Positions 33,275 to 41,810 of a stretch of DNA of 64,000 nucleotides are shown in pieces. The notes beneath the pieces are model-generated. The model was not told the DNA's origin. It did no database searches and saw only the letters and a list, made by a program, of their open reading frames with translations. The first letter of the stretch is position 1, and each line of letters begins with the position of its first letter. Origin of the DNA: Allorhodoferax sp032337135 (GTDB lineage Bacteria > Pseudomonadota > Gammaproteobacteria > Burkholderiales > Burkholderiaceae_C); NCBI RefSeq assembly GCF_032337135.1, contig NZ_JAVXZZ010000002.1:868001-932000 (forward strand), written 5' to 3'. A program made the translations under genes and the position numbers.

Positions 33275-33574
33275 ATGTTTGGCTGGTTCACAAAGAAGGC
33301 ACCCCCGCCGGTACAGACGCGCAAGCCGCGCTCAGCGTCGCCGGTTGCGCGTACCCGCAGTGATCCTCTGCCGTGGGACGCACCCACCAGCCTGCCTGAG
33401 GTGGTCGAAGGCAATTCCGACGCCGACTGGTCGGCATGGCAGGACTCGGTGAATTTTCAGGAAAGCCGCCCGTTCGACAACAGCGATCTCAACACCGAGC
33501 CTGCACCGCTGTCGCACGGCCACCTCGAGGCACAAGCGGTATTCGAGAGCGAAGCCCGCCGCAAAAGCCGTTGA
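33275..33574 (+). CDS. Small hypothetical protein
   Basis: A 99-residue protein that I do not recognise. It begins MFGWFTKKAPPPVQ, is rich in Pro, Ser and charged residues, and looks largely disordered. ATG 33275 is chosen for the strong AGGAGG at 33261-33266, 8 bp upstream; an in-frame start at 33182 lacks such a site. It converges on the ygiQ gene 19 bp away. The good RBS makes it a likely real gene. Confidence 0.6.
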   Translation: MFGWFTKKAPPPVQTRKPRSASPVARTRSDPLPWDAPTSLPEVVEGNSDADWSAWQDSVNFQESRPFDNSDLNTEPAPLSHGHLEAQAVFESEARRKSR

Positions 33575-33593
33575 CCCGGCCACACGCCGGCAG

Positions 33594-35969
33594 TCAGCGC
33601 GAAGAACGTGGTTTTCCCGATCGGGCACCGTTGGCGCGCGGCGGCAGGCCGGTGTGCTGCGTCAAGAGCGCGCCTTTCTTGGGTTGCCCGCCGCGATTGC
33701 CCACTGGCGCTGGTGTGCTGTTCTTGCGCCGTGCACTCTCGTAGCCCCCTTCGGTCATGGGCTGGAAGGTCGGAATCAGATGGTGCTTGCCATTACCTAT
33801 CAGGTCGGCACGCCCCATCGCCTTGAGCGCTTCGCGCAACAGCGGCCAATTGTTGGGATCGTGGTAGCGCAGGAAGGCCTTGTGCAGGCGCCGGCGCTTC
33901 TCACCGCGCACGATATCCACCGACTCCTCGGCATCCTCCACCTGACGGTGGATTTTGCGTAGCGTGTTGCGGCCCGTGTGGTACATCGCCGTGGCCGTGG
34001 CCATTGGGCTGGGGTAGAAGGTCTGCACCTGGTCCGCGCGGAAGCCATTTTTCTTGAGCCACACGGCTAGGTTCATCATGTCTTCGTCGCTGGTGCCGGG
34101 GTGGGCGGCAATGAAGTAGGGAATGAGGAACTGCTTCTTGCCGGCCTCGGCGCTGAATTTTTCGAACAGGGTCTTGAATCGGTCGTAGGTACCGATCCCA
34201 GGTTTCATCATTTTCGACAGCGGCCCGTTTTCCGTGTGCTCGGGTGCGATCTTCAGGTAACCGCCCACGTGGTGCGTTACCAGCTCCTGGATGTATTCGG
34301 GGCTCTTTACCGCCAGGTCATAGCGCAGGCCCGAACCGATGAGTATCTTCTTGATGCCCTTGAGCGCGCGGGCCCTGCGGTACATGTGGATCAGCGGGCC
34401 ATGGTCCGTGCCCAGGTTCTGGCAGATGCCAGGGTAGACACAGCTGGGCTTGCGACAGGCGGCTTCGATTTCCCGGCTCTTGCAGGCCAGGCGGTACATG
34501 TTGGCAGTCGGCCCGCCCAGGTCGGAAATGGTGCCGGTAAAGCCCTTGACCTTGTCGCGAATCTCCTCGATTTCCCTGATGACCGAATCTTCCGAACGGC
34601 TCTGGATGATGCGGCCTTCGTGCTCCGTGATGGAGCAGAAGGTGCAGCCGCCGAAGCAGCCGCGCATGATGTTCACGCTGAAGCGGATCATCTCCCAAGC
34701 CGGGATCTTGGTGGCGGCATCAAAGCTGCCGTTCTCGTCGGCGTAGCTCGGGTGCGGGCTGCGCGCATACGGCAGGTCGAATACGTAGTCCATTTCCGCA
34801 GTCGTCAGCGGAATGGGCGGTGGATTGACCCACACATCGCGCGCCGTGTGGCCCTCGCCATGGGCCTGCACCAGCGCACGGGCGTTGCCAGGGTTGGTTT
34901 CCAGGTGCAGCACACGGTTGGCATGGGCATAGAGCACCGGGTCGCTCTTGACCTGTTCGTAGCTGGGCAGACGGATGACGGTCTTTTCGCGCGGTGCCAC
35001 CTTGACGCTGCCCTTGCCGTAGAGCGAGGGAACGAAAACAATGGGCTTGGCGCCCTCCTCCAGGTCTTTCTGACCTGCTGCCCGCGTCGAATCATCGTGG
35101 GCAGCTACGGAATTAGTAGCATTGCCATCTTCCTTGACGCAGCTTGCACCTCTCTGGGCAGCGACTTCGGCGGTAGTGGCGTAGGGATTGATATGGGCTT
35201 CCACACGCCCGGGCTCATCCACACTGCTGGAGTCGATCTCGTACCAGCCCTGGGCGGTGTCGTCGTCACTGCGGCGCACAAAGGCCGTGCCGCGCACGTC
35301 GGTGATGCGCTCCACCGGTTCACGTGCCGCCAGGCGGTGGGCCACCTCGACGATGGCGCGGTCGGCGTTGCCGTACAACAGCAGGTCGCACTTGGCGTCC
35401 ACGACAATGCTGCGGCGCACCTTGTCACTCCAGTAGTCGTAGTGGGCGATGCGGCGCAGGCTGCCCTCGATGCCGCCCAGGATGATGGGCACGTCCTTGA
35501 AGGCTTCGCGGCAACGCTGGCTGTAGACGATGGCGGCGCGGTCGGGGCGCTTGCCACCCACGTCACCCGGGGTGTAGGCATCGTCACTGCGGATCTTGCG
35601 GTCGGCCGTGTAGCGATTGATCATCGAATCCATGTTGCCCGCCGTCACGGCCCAGAACAGGTTGGGCTTGCCCAGCACCTTGAAAGGCTCGGCGCTATTC
35701 CAATCAGGCTGCGCAATGATGCCGACCCGGAAACCCTGGGCCTCCAGCAAACGGCCAATGACCGACATGCCGAAGCTCGGATGGTCCACGTAAGCGTCAC
35801 CCGTCACCAAGACGATGTCGCAGCTGTCCCAGCCCAGCTTGTCCATTTCGGCTCGGCTCATGGGCAGGAACGGTGCCACACCAAAGCGCGCCGCCCAGTA
35901 CTTGCGGTAACTGGTGATCGGTTTGGCCTGGCGCGCCGAGGGCGGCAACACAGCGGAGCTGACGGACAT
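33594..35969 (-). CDS. ygiQ: YgiQ family radical SAM protein
   Basis: A 791-residue radical SAM enzyme of the YgiQ family (UPF0313), function unknown. The N-terminal ATSYRKYW-like region, GGIEGSLRRIAHYDYW and the radical SAM cluster motif CFGGCTFC in MRGCFGGCTFCSITEHEG are all present. A C-terminal tail is low-complexity and basic. E. coli YgiQ is about 739 residues; part of the excess is an insertion near residues 275-300, encoded by a dispersed repeat copy. Probably monocistronic, with 128 bp of featureless sequence upstream. Confidence 0.92.
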   Translation of the reverse strand: MSVSSAVLPPSARQAKPITSYRKYWAARFGVAPFLPMSRAEMDKLGWDSCDIVLVTGDAYVDHPSFGMSVIGRLLEAQGFRVGIIAQPDWNSAEPFKVLGKPNLFWAVTAGNMDSMINRYTADRKIRSDDAYTPGDVGGKRPDRAAIVYSQRCREAFKDVPIILGGIEGSLRRIAHYDYWSDKVRRSIVVDAKCDLLLYGNADRAIVEVAHRLAAREPVERITDVRGTAFVRRSDDDTAQGWYEIDSSSVDEPGRVEAHINPYATTAEVAAQRGASCVKEDGNATNSVAAHDDSTRAAGQKDLEEGAKPIVFVPSLYGKGSVKVAPREKTVIRLPSYEQVKSDPVLYAHANRVLHLETNPGNARALVQAHGEGHTARDVWVNPPPIPLTTAEMDYVFDLPYARSPHPSYADENGSFDAATKIPAWEMIRFSVNIMRGCFGGCTFCSITEHEGRIIQSRSEDSVIREIEEIRDKVKGFTGTISDLGGPTANMYRLACKSREIEAACRKPSCVYPGICQNLGTDHGPLIHMYRRARALKGIKKILIGSGLRYDLAVKSPEYIQELVTHHVGGYLKIAPEHTENGPLSKMMKPGIGTYDRFKTLFEKFSAEAGKKQFLIPYFIAAHPGTSDEDMMNLAVWLKKNGFRADQVQTFYPSPMATATAMYHTGRNTLRKIHRQVEDAEESVDIVRGEKRRRLHKAFLRYHDPNNWPLLREALKAMGRADLIGNGKHHLIPTFQPMTEGGYESARRKNSTPAPVGNRGGQPKKGALLTQHTGLPPRANGARSGKPRSSR
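35066..35122 (-). repeat. Dispersed ~55-bp element, copy 4 (inside ygiQ)
   Basis: On the minus strand the core ATGCTACTAATTCCGTAGCT is followed by GCCCACGAT and a CGCGGGCAGCAGG segment. It is in frame and encodes about 19 residues including NSVAAHDDSTRAAGQ. Confidence 0.7.
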
Positions 35970-36097
35970 GGATGGGTGCTTGGTTGGGAGGGCTCAGGCG
36001 CCACACGACGCAGAAATGCGCCGGCGGCACGGGCAGGTGCGCAGTGTAAGGGTTTGCACTAGGGATTACAGCCCATAGGGCTACTGGCGCAATGGAC

Positions 36098-37180
36098 TCA
36101 GATGACGGGTAGCGGCGGGACCGGAACAAAGCGGCCACTGCGGGCACTTTCTCCACCCAAGGTCAACAGCTGCATCGCAGCCTGCACCTGGTCTGGGGAC
36201 ACCGGAACCTCGCCACCGCTACGCAGTGCCTGTGCCACCGCGGCGTAGAACTGGGGGTAATTGCCGTGTGGCAAGGCAATCTCCTGCGTTGCCAGCCCGT
36301 CTGCGGCGGCCGTTGTGATGCGCGCGGGGGTTGGATCCGCGCCCCACGCGGGATCGCCCCAGACCGGCCGCTCGCCGGACTTGAGCGTGTCTTCCTGGGT
36401 ATCCAGGCCAAACTTCACCCAGCTCCCGTGGGTGCCATGCACCGCAAAGCGCGGCCCCAGGCCTGCCACCAAGGTACTGCCATGCAGCACCACGCGCAGG
36501 TCCTGCAGGTGCGGATAGCGCAGCACCGCGTGGAAATAGTCGTTCACCTCTGCCCCATCGCGTTGGGTTCCGAGGTCAAGCAAGATGTCTGCTGGCGCAC
36601 CGAACAAGGTCAACGCCTGGTCAACCAGGTGCGAGCCGAGGTCAAACCACAAGCCCGATCCCGGCATGTCCTTTTCGCGCCAACGATCAGGCACGCTGGG
36701 GCGGTAGCGGTCGAAATGCGATTCGAAATGGGCAATGCGCCCCAGCGAGCCCTGGGCCAGTACCTGCTGCAAGCCAAGGAAGTCTGCATCCCAGCGCCGG
36801 TTCTGGAACACCGTGAGCAAAAGCCCTTTCGCGGAGGCGAGCTGCAGCAGTGTCTGGGTTTCCTGCAGCGTCACGGTGCAGGGTTTGTCCACCACGACAT
36901 GCTTGCCCGCCGCAAGGGCGGCCTGCGCCACAGAGAAATGGCTATCGTTGCCCGTCGCCACCACCACCAGGTCCAGTGACGGATCGCTCAGGGCTTCCTG
37001 CAGCGTGGAGCAAACCCGCACTTCCGGCCAGTCCCCAAGCACCAGGGGCGCCTTGGAGGAAACGACGGTATGCAGGTGCAGCCCGGGTACGGCGCTGATC
37101 AGTGGCGCATGGAAGATGCGCCCGGCATTGCCATAGCCCACCAGGGCCACACGGATACGGGAAGATTCGAAGCGGTGCAT
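36098..37180 (-). CDS. Gfo/Idh/MocA family oxidoreductase
   Basis: A 360-residue NAD(P)-dependent oxidoreductase. The N-terminal Rossmann motif is VALVGYGNAGRIFH; VVDKPCTVTLQETQ contains the conserved EKP-like motif as DKP, and GSGLWFDLGSHLVDQAL holds the conserved DxxxH of the C-terminal domain. Family members act on sugars or inositols. ATG 37180 (MHRFESSRIRV) is used; 20 more upstream codons fall in the promoter gap. It is divergent from the amino acid ABC importer with 251 bp between. The substrate is unknown. Confidence 0.9.
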   Translation of the reverse strand: MHRFESSRIRVALVGYGNAGRIFHAPLISAVPGLHLHTVVSSKAPLVLGDWPEVRVCSTLQEALSDPSLDLVVVATGNDSHFSVAQAALAAGKHVVVDKPCTVTLQETQTLLQLASAKGLLLTVFQNRRWDADFLGLQQVLAQGSLGRIAHFESHFDRYRPSVPDRWREKDMPGSGLWFDLGSHLVDQALTLFGAPADILLDLGTQRDGAEVNDYFHAVLRYPHLQDLRVVLHGSTLVAGLGPRFAVHGTHGSWVKFGLDTQEDTLKSGERPVWGDPAWGADPTPARITTAAADGLATQEIALPHGNYPQFYAAVAQALRSGGEVPVSPDQVQAAMQLLTLGGESARSGRFVPVPPLPVI

Positions 37181-37431
37181 GGGCGGGCTGCGACAAGAAA
37201 TACAGCACTGTAGTACAGACCCTGTCCATGCTGTTACCACTGCGGTACAGCGGATGCGAGCGCCGGTCTGCGGGTACGGGCTTACCCCTATAGACCGGAA
37301 ATTTTCCGTACAAACCCCTACTTTAGGGGCATCAACTCAGAGAAAAATGCGGCGTTCCAGCCCGTAGAATCGCCAATTCATATGTCAACCAGCCCTCCCA
37401 TATCCGGGCGGGCACAACCGAGGAAACATCC
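37181..37431. promoter_or_regulatory. Divergent regulatory region with several short palindromes
   Basis: The longest non-coding gap in the window (251 bp). It contains TACAG-CA-CTGTA around 37200-37220 with further TACAG-like half-sites, CGGAAA-T-TTTCCG (37296-37308) and CCCCTA-CTT-TAGGGG (37315-37329). Promoters for the Gfo/Idh gene and the amino acid importer must be here. No convincing -10/-35 pair is assigned. Confidence 0.5.
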
Positions 37432-38199
37432 ATGAAGAAAGTCCTGCTCGCAGTCGCATTGGGCTCCATTTGCGCTCTGTCTTTTGCACAAGGCAAAGAC
37501 CTGAAGGTCGCCATCGACCCCACCTACGAGCCTTTCACCTTCAAGACTGCGGACGGCAAGCCCACCGGCTTCGATGTGGACATCGCCAACGCCCTGTGCG
37601 AACAGATCAAGCGCAAGTGCGTGTTCGTGGAACAGGTGTGGGATTCCATGATCCCCGGCCTGCAAGCCAAGAAGTACGACGTGATCATCTCCTCGATGTC
37701 CATCACCGAAGACCGCCTCAAGGCCATCGACTTCACTGACAAGTACTACAACACCCCCAGCCGCGTGGTGGTCAAGAAGGGCGTGAACTACACAGGCCCC
37801 GCCTCCATCAAGGGCAAGAAGATCGGCGTGCTCAAGGGCTCTACCCAAGAGAAATACGCCATGGGTGAACTCAAGACCGTTGGCGTCGAAGTCATCCCCT
37901 ACGAAGCCCAGGACCAGGTCTATCTGGACATCAAGGCTGGCCGTCTGGACGGTACCGTGGCTGACTTCGTGGAAGTGACCGGTGGTTTCCTGTCCAAGCC
38001 CGAAGGCAAGGACTACCAGCTGGTCGGCCCCGAGCTGTACATCGAGAAGTACTTCGGTATCGGCGCTGGCATCGGCCTGCGCAAGGGTGAAACGGCTCTG
38101 AAGACCGAACTGAACGGAGCCATCAAGGCGATCCGTGCCAACGGCGTCTACAAGAAGATCAACGACAAGTACTTCAAGTTCGACGTTTACGGCAAGTAA
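37432..38199 (+). CDS. Polar amino acid ABC transporter, periplasmic binding protein
   Basis: A 255-residue binding protein of the HisJ/ArgT (Lys/Arg/Orn/His) type. It has a signal peptide (MKKVLLAVALGS, cleavage near SFAQG), then DPTYEPFTFKTADGKPTGFDVDIANAL, the typical ligand lobe start, and VWDSMIPGLQAKKYDVIISSMSIT. The motifs fit a basic amino acid ligand. A strong hairpin terminator follows the gene, so it is probably made in excess of the membrane proteins that follow. Confidence 0.92.
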   Translation: MKKVLLAVALGSICALSFAQGKDLKVAIDPTYEPFTFKTADGKPTGFDVDIANALCEQIKRKCVFVEQVWDSMIPGLQAKKYDVIISSMSITEDRLKAIDFTDKYYNTPSRVVVKKGVNYTGPASIKGKKIGVLKGSTQEKYAMGELKTVGVEVIPYEAQDQVYLDIKAGRLDGTVADFVEVTGGFLSKPEGKDYQLVGPELYIEKYFGIGAGIGLRKGETALKTELNGAIKAIRANGVYKKINDKYFKFDVYGK

Positions 38200-38222
38200 T
38201 CACGGCTGAAGCTGTCTGAGTT

Positions 38223-38260
38223 GACGGCGCACATGCACCCCATGTGCGCCGTCGCTTTTT
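38223..38260 (+). terminator. Terminator/attenuator after the binding-protein gene
   Basis: A perfect 13-bp stem GACGGCGCACATG / CATGTGCGCCGTC with a 5-nt loop, followed by GCTTTTT. It lies between the binding-protein and first permease genes. Confidence 0.88.
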
Positions 38261-38285
38261 GTATTCGGTACTTTTTTCTCCCAGC

Positions 38286-38972
38286 ATGAGTGACTACTAC
38301 ACCTCGATATTGCAAGGCTCGCTGCTCACGGTAGGTGTCTCCCTGAGTGCCTTGCTGGTTTCCATCGTGCTGGGGCTGCTGGGCGCTGCTGCCAAGCTCT
38401 CGGCCAATCGGGCGCTGGTGTCTGTGGCTGCAGCCTACACCACCGTCATCCGCGGCATCCCTGACCTGGTCCTCATGCTGCTGGTGTTCTACGGCGGCAC
38501 CATCGGGGTCAACAACCTGCTCGAATGGTTGGGCTCCGAAGCCACACTGGACATCAACCCCTTCATGGCCGGGGTGCTGACCATCGGCTTCATCTACGGC
38601 GCCTACATGACCGAAACCTTCCGGGGCGCCATTCTCTCGATTCCCAAAGGGCAGACCGAAGCGGCCGTTGCCTTTGGCATGGGACCGGTGCAAGCGTTCA
38701 TCCGCATCACCCTGCCGCAAATGGTGCGCTACGCCCTGCCCGGCTTCACCAACAACTGGCTGGTGCTGATCAAGTCCACGGCCCTGGTGAGCCTGATCGG
38801 TCTGAAGGAAATGACCTACCTGGCCAAGCAGGCCAGTGCTGCCACCCGCTCGCCGTTCGCATTCTTCCTGTTCACGGCCGCGCTGTTCCTGATATTCACC
38901 TCGGTGTCGCTGTTTGTACTGCGCAAGCTCAATGAACGCTACAGCCTCGGTACCAAGCGGGGGACCCTGTAA
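38286..38972 (+). CDS. Polar amino acid ABC transporter permease (HisQ type)
   Basis: A 228-residue inner-membrane permease with about five hydrophobic segments. The EAA motif region reads EAAVAFGMGPVQAFIRITLPQMVRYALPG, and the N-terminal VIRGIPDLVLMLLVFYGG is typical of HisQ/ArtQ. ATG 38286 follows the hairpin terminator by 25 bp; an in-frame start at 38244 would lie inside the hairpin. It pairs with the next permease; the two genes overlap by 1 bp. Confidence 0.92.
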   Translation: MSDYYTSILQGSLLTVGVSLSALLVSIVLGLLGAAAKLSANRALVSVAAAYTTVIRGIPDLVLMLLVFYGGTIGVNNLLEWLGSEATLDINPFMAGVLTIGFIYGAYMTETFRGAILSIPKGQTEAAVAFGMGPVQAFIRITLPQMVRYALPGFTNNWLVLIKSTALVSLIGLKEMTYLAKQASAATRSPFAFFLFTAALFLIFTSVSLFVLRKLNERYSLGTKRGTL

Positions 38973-39685
38973 TGAACTGGTCCGTCATTTTTGAAGCCAA
39001 GAGCCTTGCCATGTTTGGCGAAGGCATCCTGACCACCCTGGCCCTGCTGTTTTCCTCGCTGGCCGTGGGTGCTGTGCTGGCGCTGGTTTTTGCCTTGCTG
39101 TTGACTGGCCCCTGGCGCACCGCCCGCTGGTTGGTGGGCGCCTATACCTATGTCATTCGCGGCACGCCGCTGCTGATTCAGGTCTACCTGATCTACTACG
39201 GCCTGGGACAATTGGAGTGGATCCAGGCGCGCTGGGATTCGGTCTGGCCCTGGACCCATTTCAAGGACCCCTTCTTCTGTGCCTTGCTGGCCTTCAGCCT
39301 CAACACGGCGGGTTACACCGCCGAAATGCTGGCAGGCGCCATTCGCGAGACCCACGCCGGTGAGATTGAGGCCGCCCAGGCCTACGGCATGAGCCGCGTG
39401 CAGGTGATGTGGCGCGTGGTACTGCCCAGCGCCATGCGCCGCACCCTGCCGGCCTACAGCAATGAGGTGGTGATGATGCTGCAGAGCACCAGCCTGGCCA
39501 GCGCCGTCCCGAGCCTGATGGACGTCACCGGTGCGGCCAGCCGCATCTATTCCGACTACTACCTGCCCTTCGAAGCCTTCCTCACGGCGGCTGCCATCTA
39601 CCTGGTGGCCACGTTCGCGCTGATCGGCTTCTTCAAGTTCGCAGAAGGCCGCCTGCTGGCCTACCTGGCGCCGCGCAAGCACTGA
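38972..39685 (+). CDS. Polar amino acid ABC transporter permease (HisM type)
   Basis: A 237-residue inner-membrane permease, partner of the HisQ-type protein. Family marks are YVIRGTPLLIQVYLIYYG and the EAA loop EAAQAYGMSRVQVMWRVVLPSAMRRTLP. The start overlaps the previous stop (TAATG). The ATPase of the system is not next; an aspartoacylase-like gene comes first. Confidence 0.93.
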   Translation: MNWSVIFEAKSLAMFGEGILTTLALLFSSLAVGAVLALVFALLLTGPWRTARWLVGAYTYVIRGTPLLIQVYLIYYGLGQLEWIQARWDSVWPWTHFKDPFFCALLAFSLNTAGYTAEMLAGAIRETHAGEIEAAQAYGMSRVQVMWRVVLPSAMRRTLPAYSNEVVMMLQSTSLASAVPSLMDVTGAASRIYSDYYLPFEAFLTAAAIYLVATFALIGFFKFAEGRLLAYLAPRKH

Positions 39686-39718
39686 TAGCGACGCGCCCTC
39701 GATTCCTGATCTCGCACT

Positions 39719-40849
39719 ATGCAACGCCAAGACCATCCGCTGCTTTCTCCCAGTCTCGGGGTGCAGAAGACACTCAGCAGCTTCCATTTTGGAAAACCCG
39801 GCTCGGGCACCAAGGTCTACATCCAGGCCAGCCTGCATGCCGAGGAGTTGCCCGGCATGCTGGTCGCCCACCACCTGCGCCCCCTGCTGGAAGCGGCCGA
39901 CGCCGCCGGGAAGGTGGTCGGAGAAGTCATTCTGGTGCCCATGGCCAACCCCATCGGGCTGGCACAGCGCGTGGACCACAAGCCCATGGGCCGATTCGAG
40001 CTTGACACTTCGGAAAACTTCAACCGGCATTACCCGGACCTGGCCAGCGCGGTGTTGCCCATGGTTCGCAATGCCCTGGGGGACGATGGCCGGGCCAACG
40101 TGGCGACGGTACGCACGGCCATGGGCCAGTACCTGCGCCAATGGACACCCAAGACCGAATTGGAAAGCTTGCGCCGCCAGCTGTTGCTGCTGTCCCACGA
40201 CGCCGATGTGGTACTGGACCTGCACTGCGACTGCCAGGGTGTGATGCACTTCTACACCGAGGAGGCCTGCTGGCCGCAACTGGAGCCGGTGGCGCGTTTC
40301 ATCGGCAGCCGCGCGACCCTGCTGGCCAAGAGCTCGGGCAATGCCCCGTTCGACGAATGCCTGTCCGGCGCCTGGTGGAAGCTGGCCGATGCCCTGCGTG
40401 CCGAGGGCAACCACGCTCCCCTGCCCCAGGGCTGCTGCAGCACCACCATCGAATTGCGTGGCGAGGCCGATGTGCACGACCGCTGGGCCCGTCCGGACGC
40501 GCAGGCCCTGTTCCACTACCTGCAGTACGCCGGGGTGGTGGCTTGTGAGCACCCGCCCGAGCTGCCCGCGGCGCTGTGCGACGCAACCCCCTTGGCCGGC
40601 TCGGAAACCCTCTACGCCCCCTGCCCCGGGGTCGTTGTGTTCGCCCATGAAGCGGGCGAGCGCGTCACCAAGGGTGACTTGATGGTCGAGATCGTCAACC
40701 CGATCGAACAGACCCGCACACCGATCCACGCCGGGGTGGACGGCGTGTTCTACGCCCATATCCGGGACCGCTATGTCACCACGGGTTGCGAGCTCGGCAA
40801 GATCGCGGGCAAGGTTCCCTTCCGCACCGGCGACCTGCTGGGTAACTGA
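39719..40849 (+). CDS. Succinylglutamate desuccinylase/aspartoacylase family protein in importer operon
   Basis: A 376-residue M14-type zinc hydrolase. Zinc ligands are in SLHAEELPG (HxxE) and DLHCD (His); the substrate-arginine region is ENFNRHYP, and a C-terminal beta-rich domain follows (TLYAPCPGVVVFAHEAGERV), as in the AGTO/AstE-like predicted deacylases. It would remove an acyl group from an N-acyl amino acid or a related amide. Its place between permease and ATPase genes of a polar amino acid importer suggests that the importer takes up a substituted amino acid which this enzyme unmasks. Confidence 0.85.
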   Translation: MQRQDHPLLSPSLGVQKTLSSFHFGKPGSGTKVYIQASLHAEELPGMLVAHHLRPLLEAADAAGKVVGEVILVPMANPIGLAQRVDHKPMGRFELDTSENFNRHYPDLASAVLPMVRNALGDDGRANVATVRTAMGQYLRQWTPKTELESLRRQLLLLSHDADVVLDLHCDCQGVMHFYTEEACWPQLEPVARFIGSRATLLAKSSGNAPFDECLSGAWWKLADALRAEGNHAPLPQGCCSTTIELRGEADVHDRWARPDAQALFHYLQYAGVVACEHPPELPAALCDATPLAGSETLYAPCPGVVVFAHEAGERVTKGDLMVEIVNPIEQTRTPIHAGVDGVFYAHIRDRYVTTGCELGKIAGKVPFRTGDLLGN

Positions 40850-40882
40850 CATATTCCTTCTGACGCACTGAAGCACGTTTCC

Positions 40883-41662
40883 ATGACCGCCAACACCACC
40901 CTCAAACTGCAGGTTGAAAACATCCACAAGCGCTTCGGCTCGAACGAGGTGCTCAAGGGCGTCTCGCTGACGGCCCACGCTGGCGATGTGATCAGCATCA
41001 TCGGAAGCTCGGGCTCGGGCAAGAGTACCTTCCTGCGCTGCATCAACATGCTGGAAAAGCCGCACGAAGGTCGCATCATCGTCGCGGGTGAAGAGCTGCA
41101 ACTGAAGCCTGGTGCCAATGGCGAACTGCAGGCGGTGGACCAGAAGCAGCTGCAGCGCATCCGTTGCGAGCTGGCCATGGTGTTCCAGCACTTCAACCTC
41201 TGGGCCCACATGACCGTGCTCCAAAACATCATCGAAGCGCCGGTGCATGTGCTGGGCAAGCCCAAGGACGAAGCCATTGCCACAGCCCGCAAGTACCTCG
41301 CCAAGGTCGGACTCGAAGGCAAGGAAGATGCCTACCCCGCGCACCTGAGCGGCGGGCAGCAGCAGCGCGTAGCCATTGCCCGTGCCCTGGCCATGGAGCC
41401 CGAAGTGATGCTGTTCGACGAGCCCACCAGCGCGCTCGACCCCGAGCTGGTGTCCGAAGTGCTCAAGGTCATGAAGACACTGGCCCAGGAAGGCCGCACC
41501 ATGGTCGTGGTGACCCACGAGATGGGCTTTGCGCGTGAGGTCTCCAACCACCTGATCTTCCTGCACAAGGGCCGCATCGAGGAAGAAGGGGTACCGGCCC
41601 AGGTGCTGGCCAACCCCAAGAGTGAACGGCTGGCGCAGTTCCTCAGCGGCAGCCTCAAGTAA
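40883..41662 (+). CDS. Polar amino acid ABC transporter ATP-binding protein (HisP type)
   Basis: A 259-residue ATPase. Walker A GSSGSGKST, Q-loop AMVFQHFNLW, signature LSGGQQQRV, Walker B VMLFDEPTSALD and switch His in VTHEMGF are all present. The insert EELQLKPGANGELQAVD before the Q-loop is typical of HisP/ArgT-linked ATPases. It is the last gene of the importer operon, 33 bp after the aspartoacylase-like gene. Confidence 0.95.
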   Translation: MTANTTLKLQVENIHKRFGSNEVLKGVSLTAHAGDVISIIGSSGSGKSTFLRCINMLEKPHEGRIIVAGEELQLKPGANGELQAVDQKQLQRIRCELAMVFQHFNLWAHMTVLQNIIEAPVHVLGKPKDEAIATARKYLAKVGLEGKEDAYPAHLSGGQQQRVAIARALAMEPEVMLFDEPTSALDPELVSEVLKVMKTLAQEGRTMVVVTHEMGFAREVSNHLIFLHKGRIEEEGVPAQVLANPKSERLAQFLSGSLK

Positions 41663-41754
41663 GGCGTGTGGGCTGGGGTACGGTCCCCGGCCCCCAGCGC
41701 AGCACATTAGAGGCAACAGTCTGAGGCCATGCGCAAACCCACTTCTTTGCCTAG

Positions 41755-41809
41755 AATTCGGCCCCAGCCCACCCGCAATGGGCGCAACCAGCTATAACTT
41801 TGGTAGCAA
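41755..41809 (-). repeat. Dispersed ~55-bp element, copy 5
   Basis: On the minus strand TTGCTACCAAAGTTATAGCT is followed by GGTTGCGCCCATT and GGGCTGGGGCCGAATTC, closely matching the family. It ends directly before the ATG of the acyltransferase gene. Confidence 0.75.
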
Positions 41810-41810
41810 C

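Noticed and set aside
38939..41716. Open frame of over 900 codons antisense to the amino acid importer genes
   Set aside because: It mirrors well-supported permease, deacylase and ATPase genes, has Gly/His/Gln-rich composition and no domain. It is a by-product of high GC at third codon positions.
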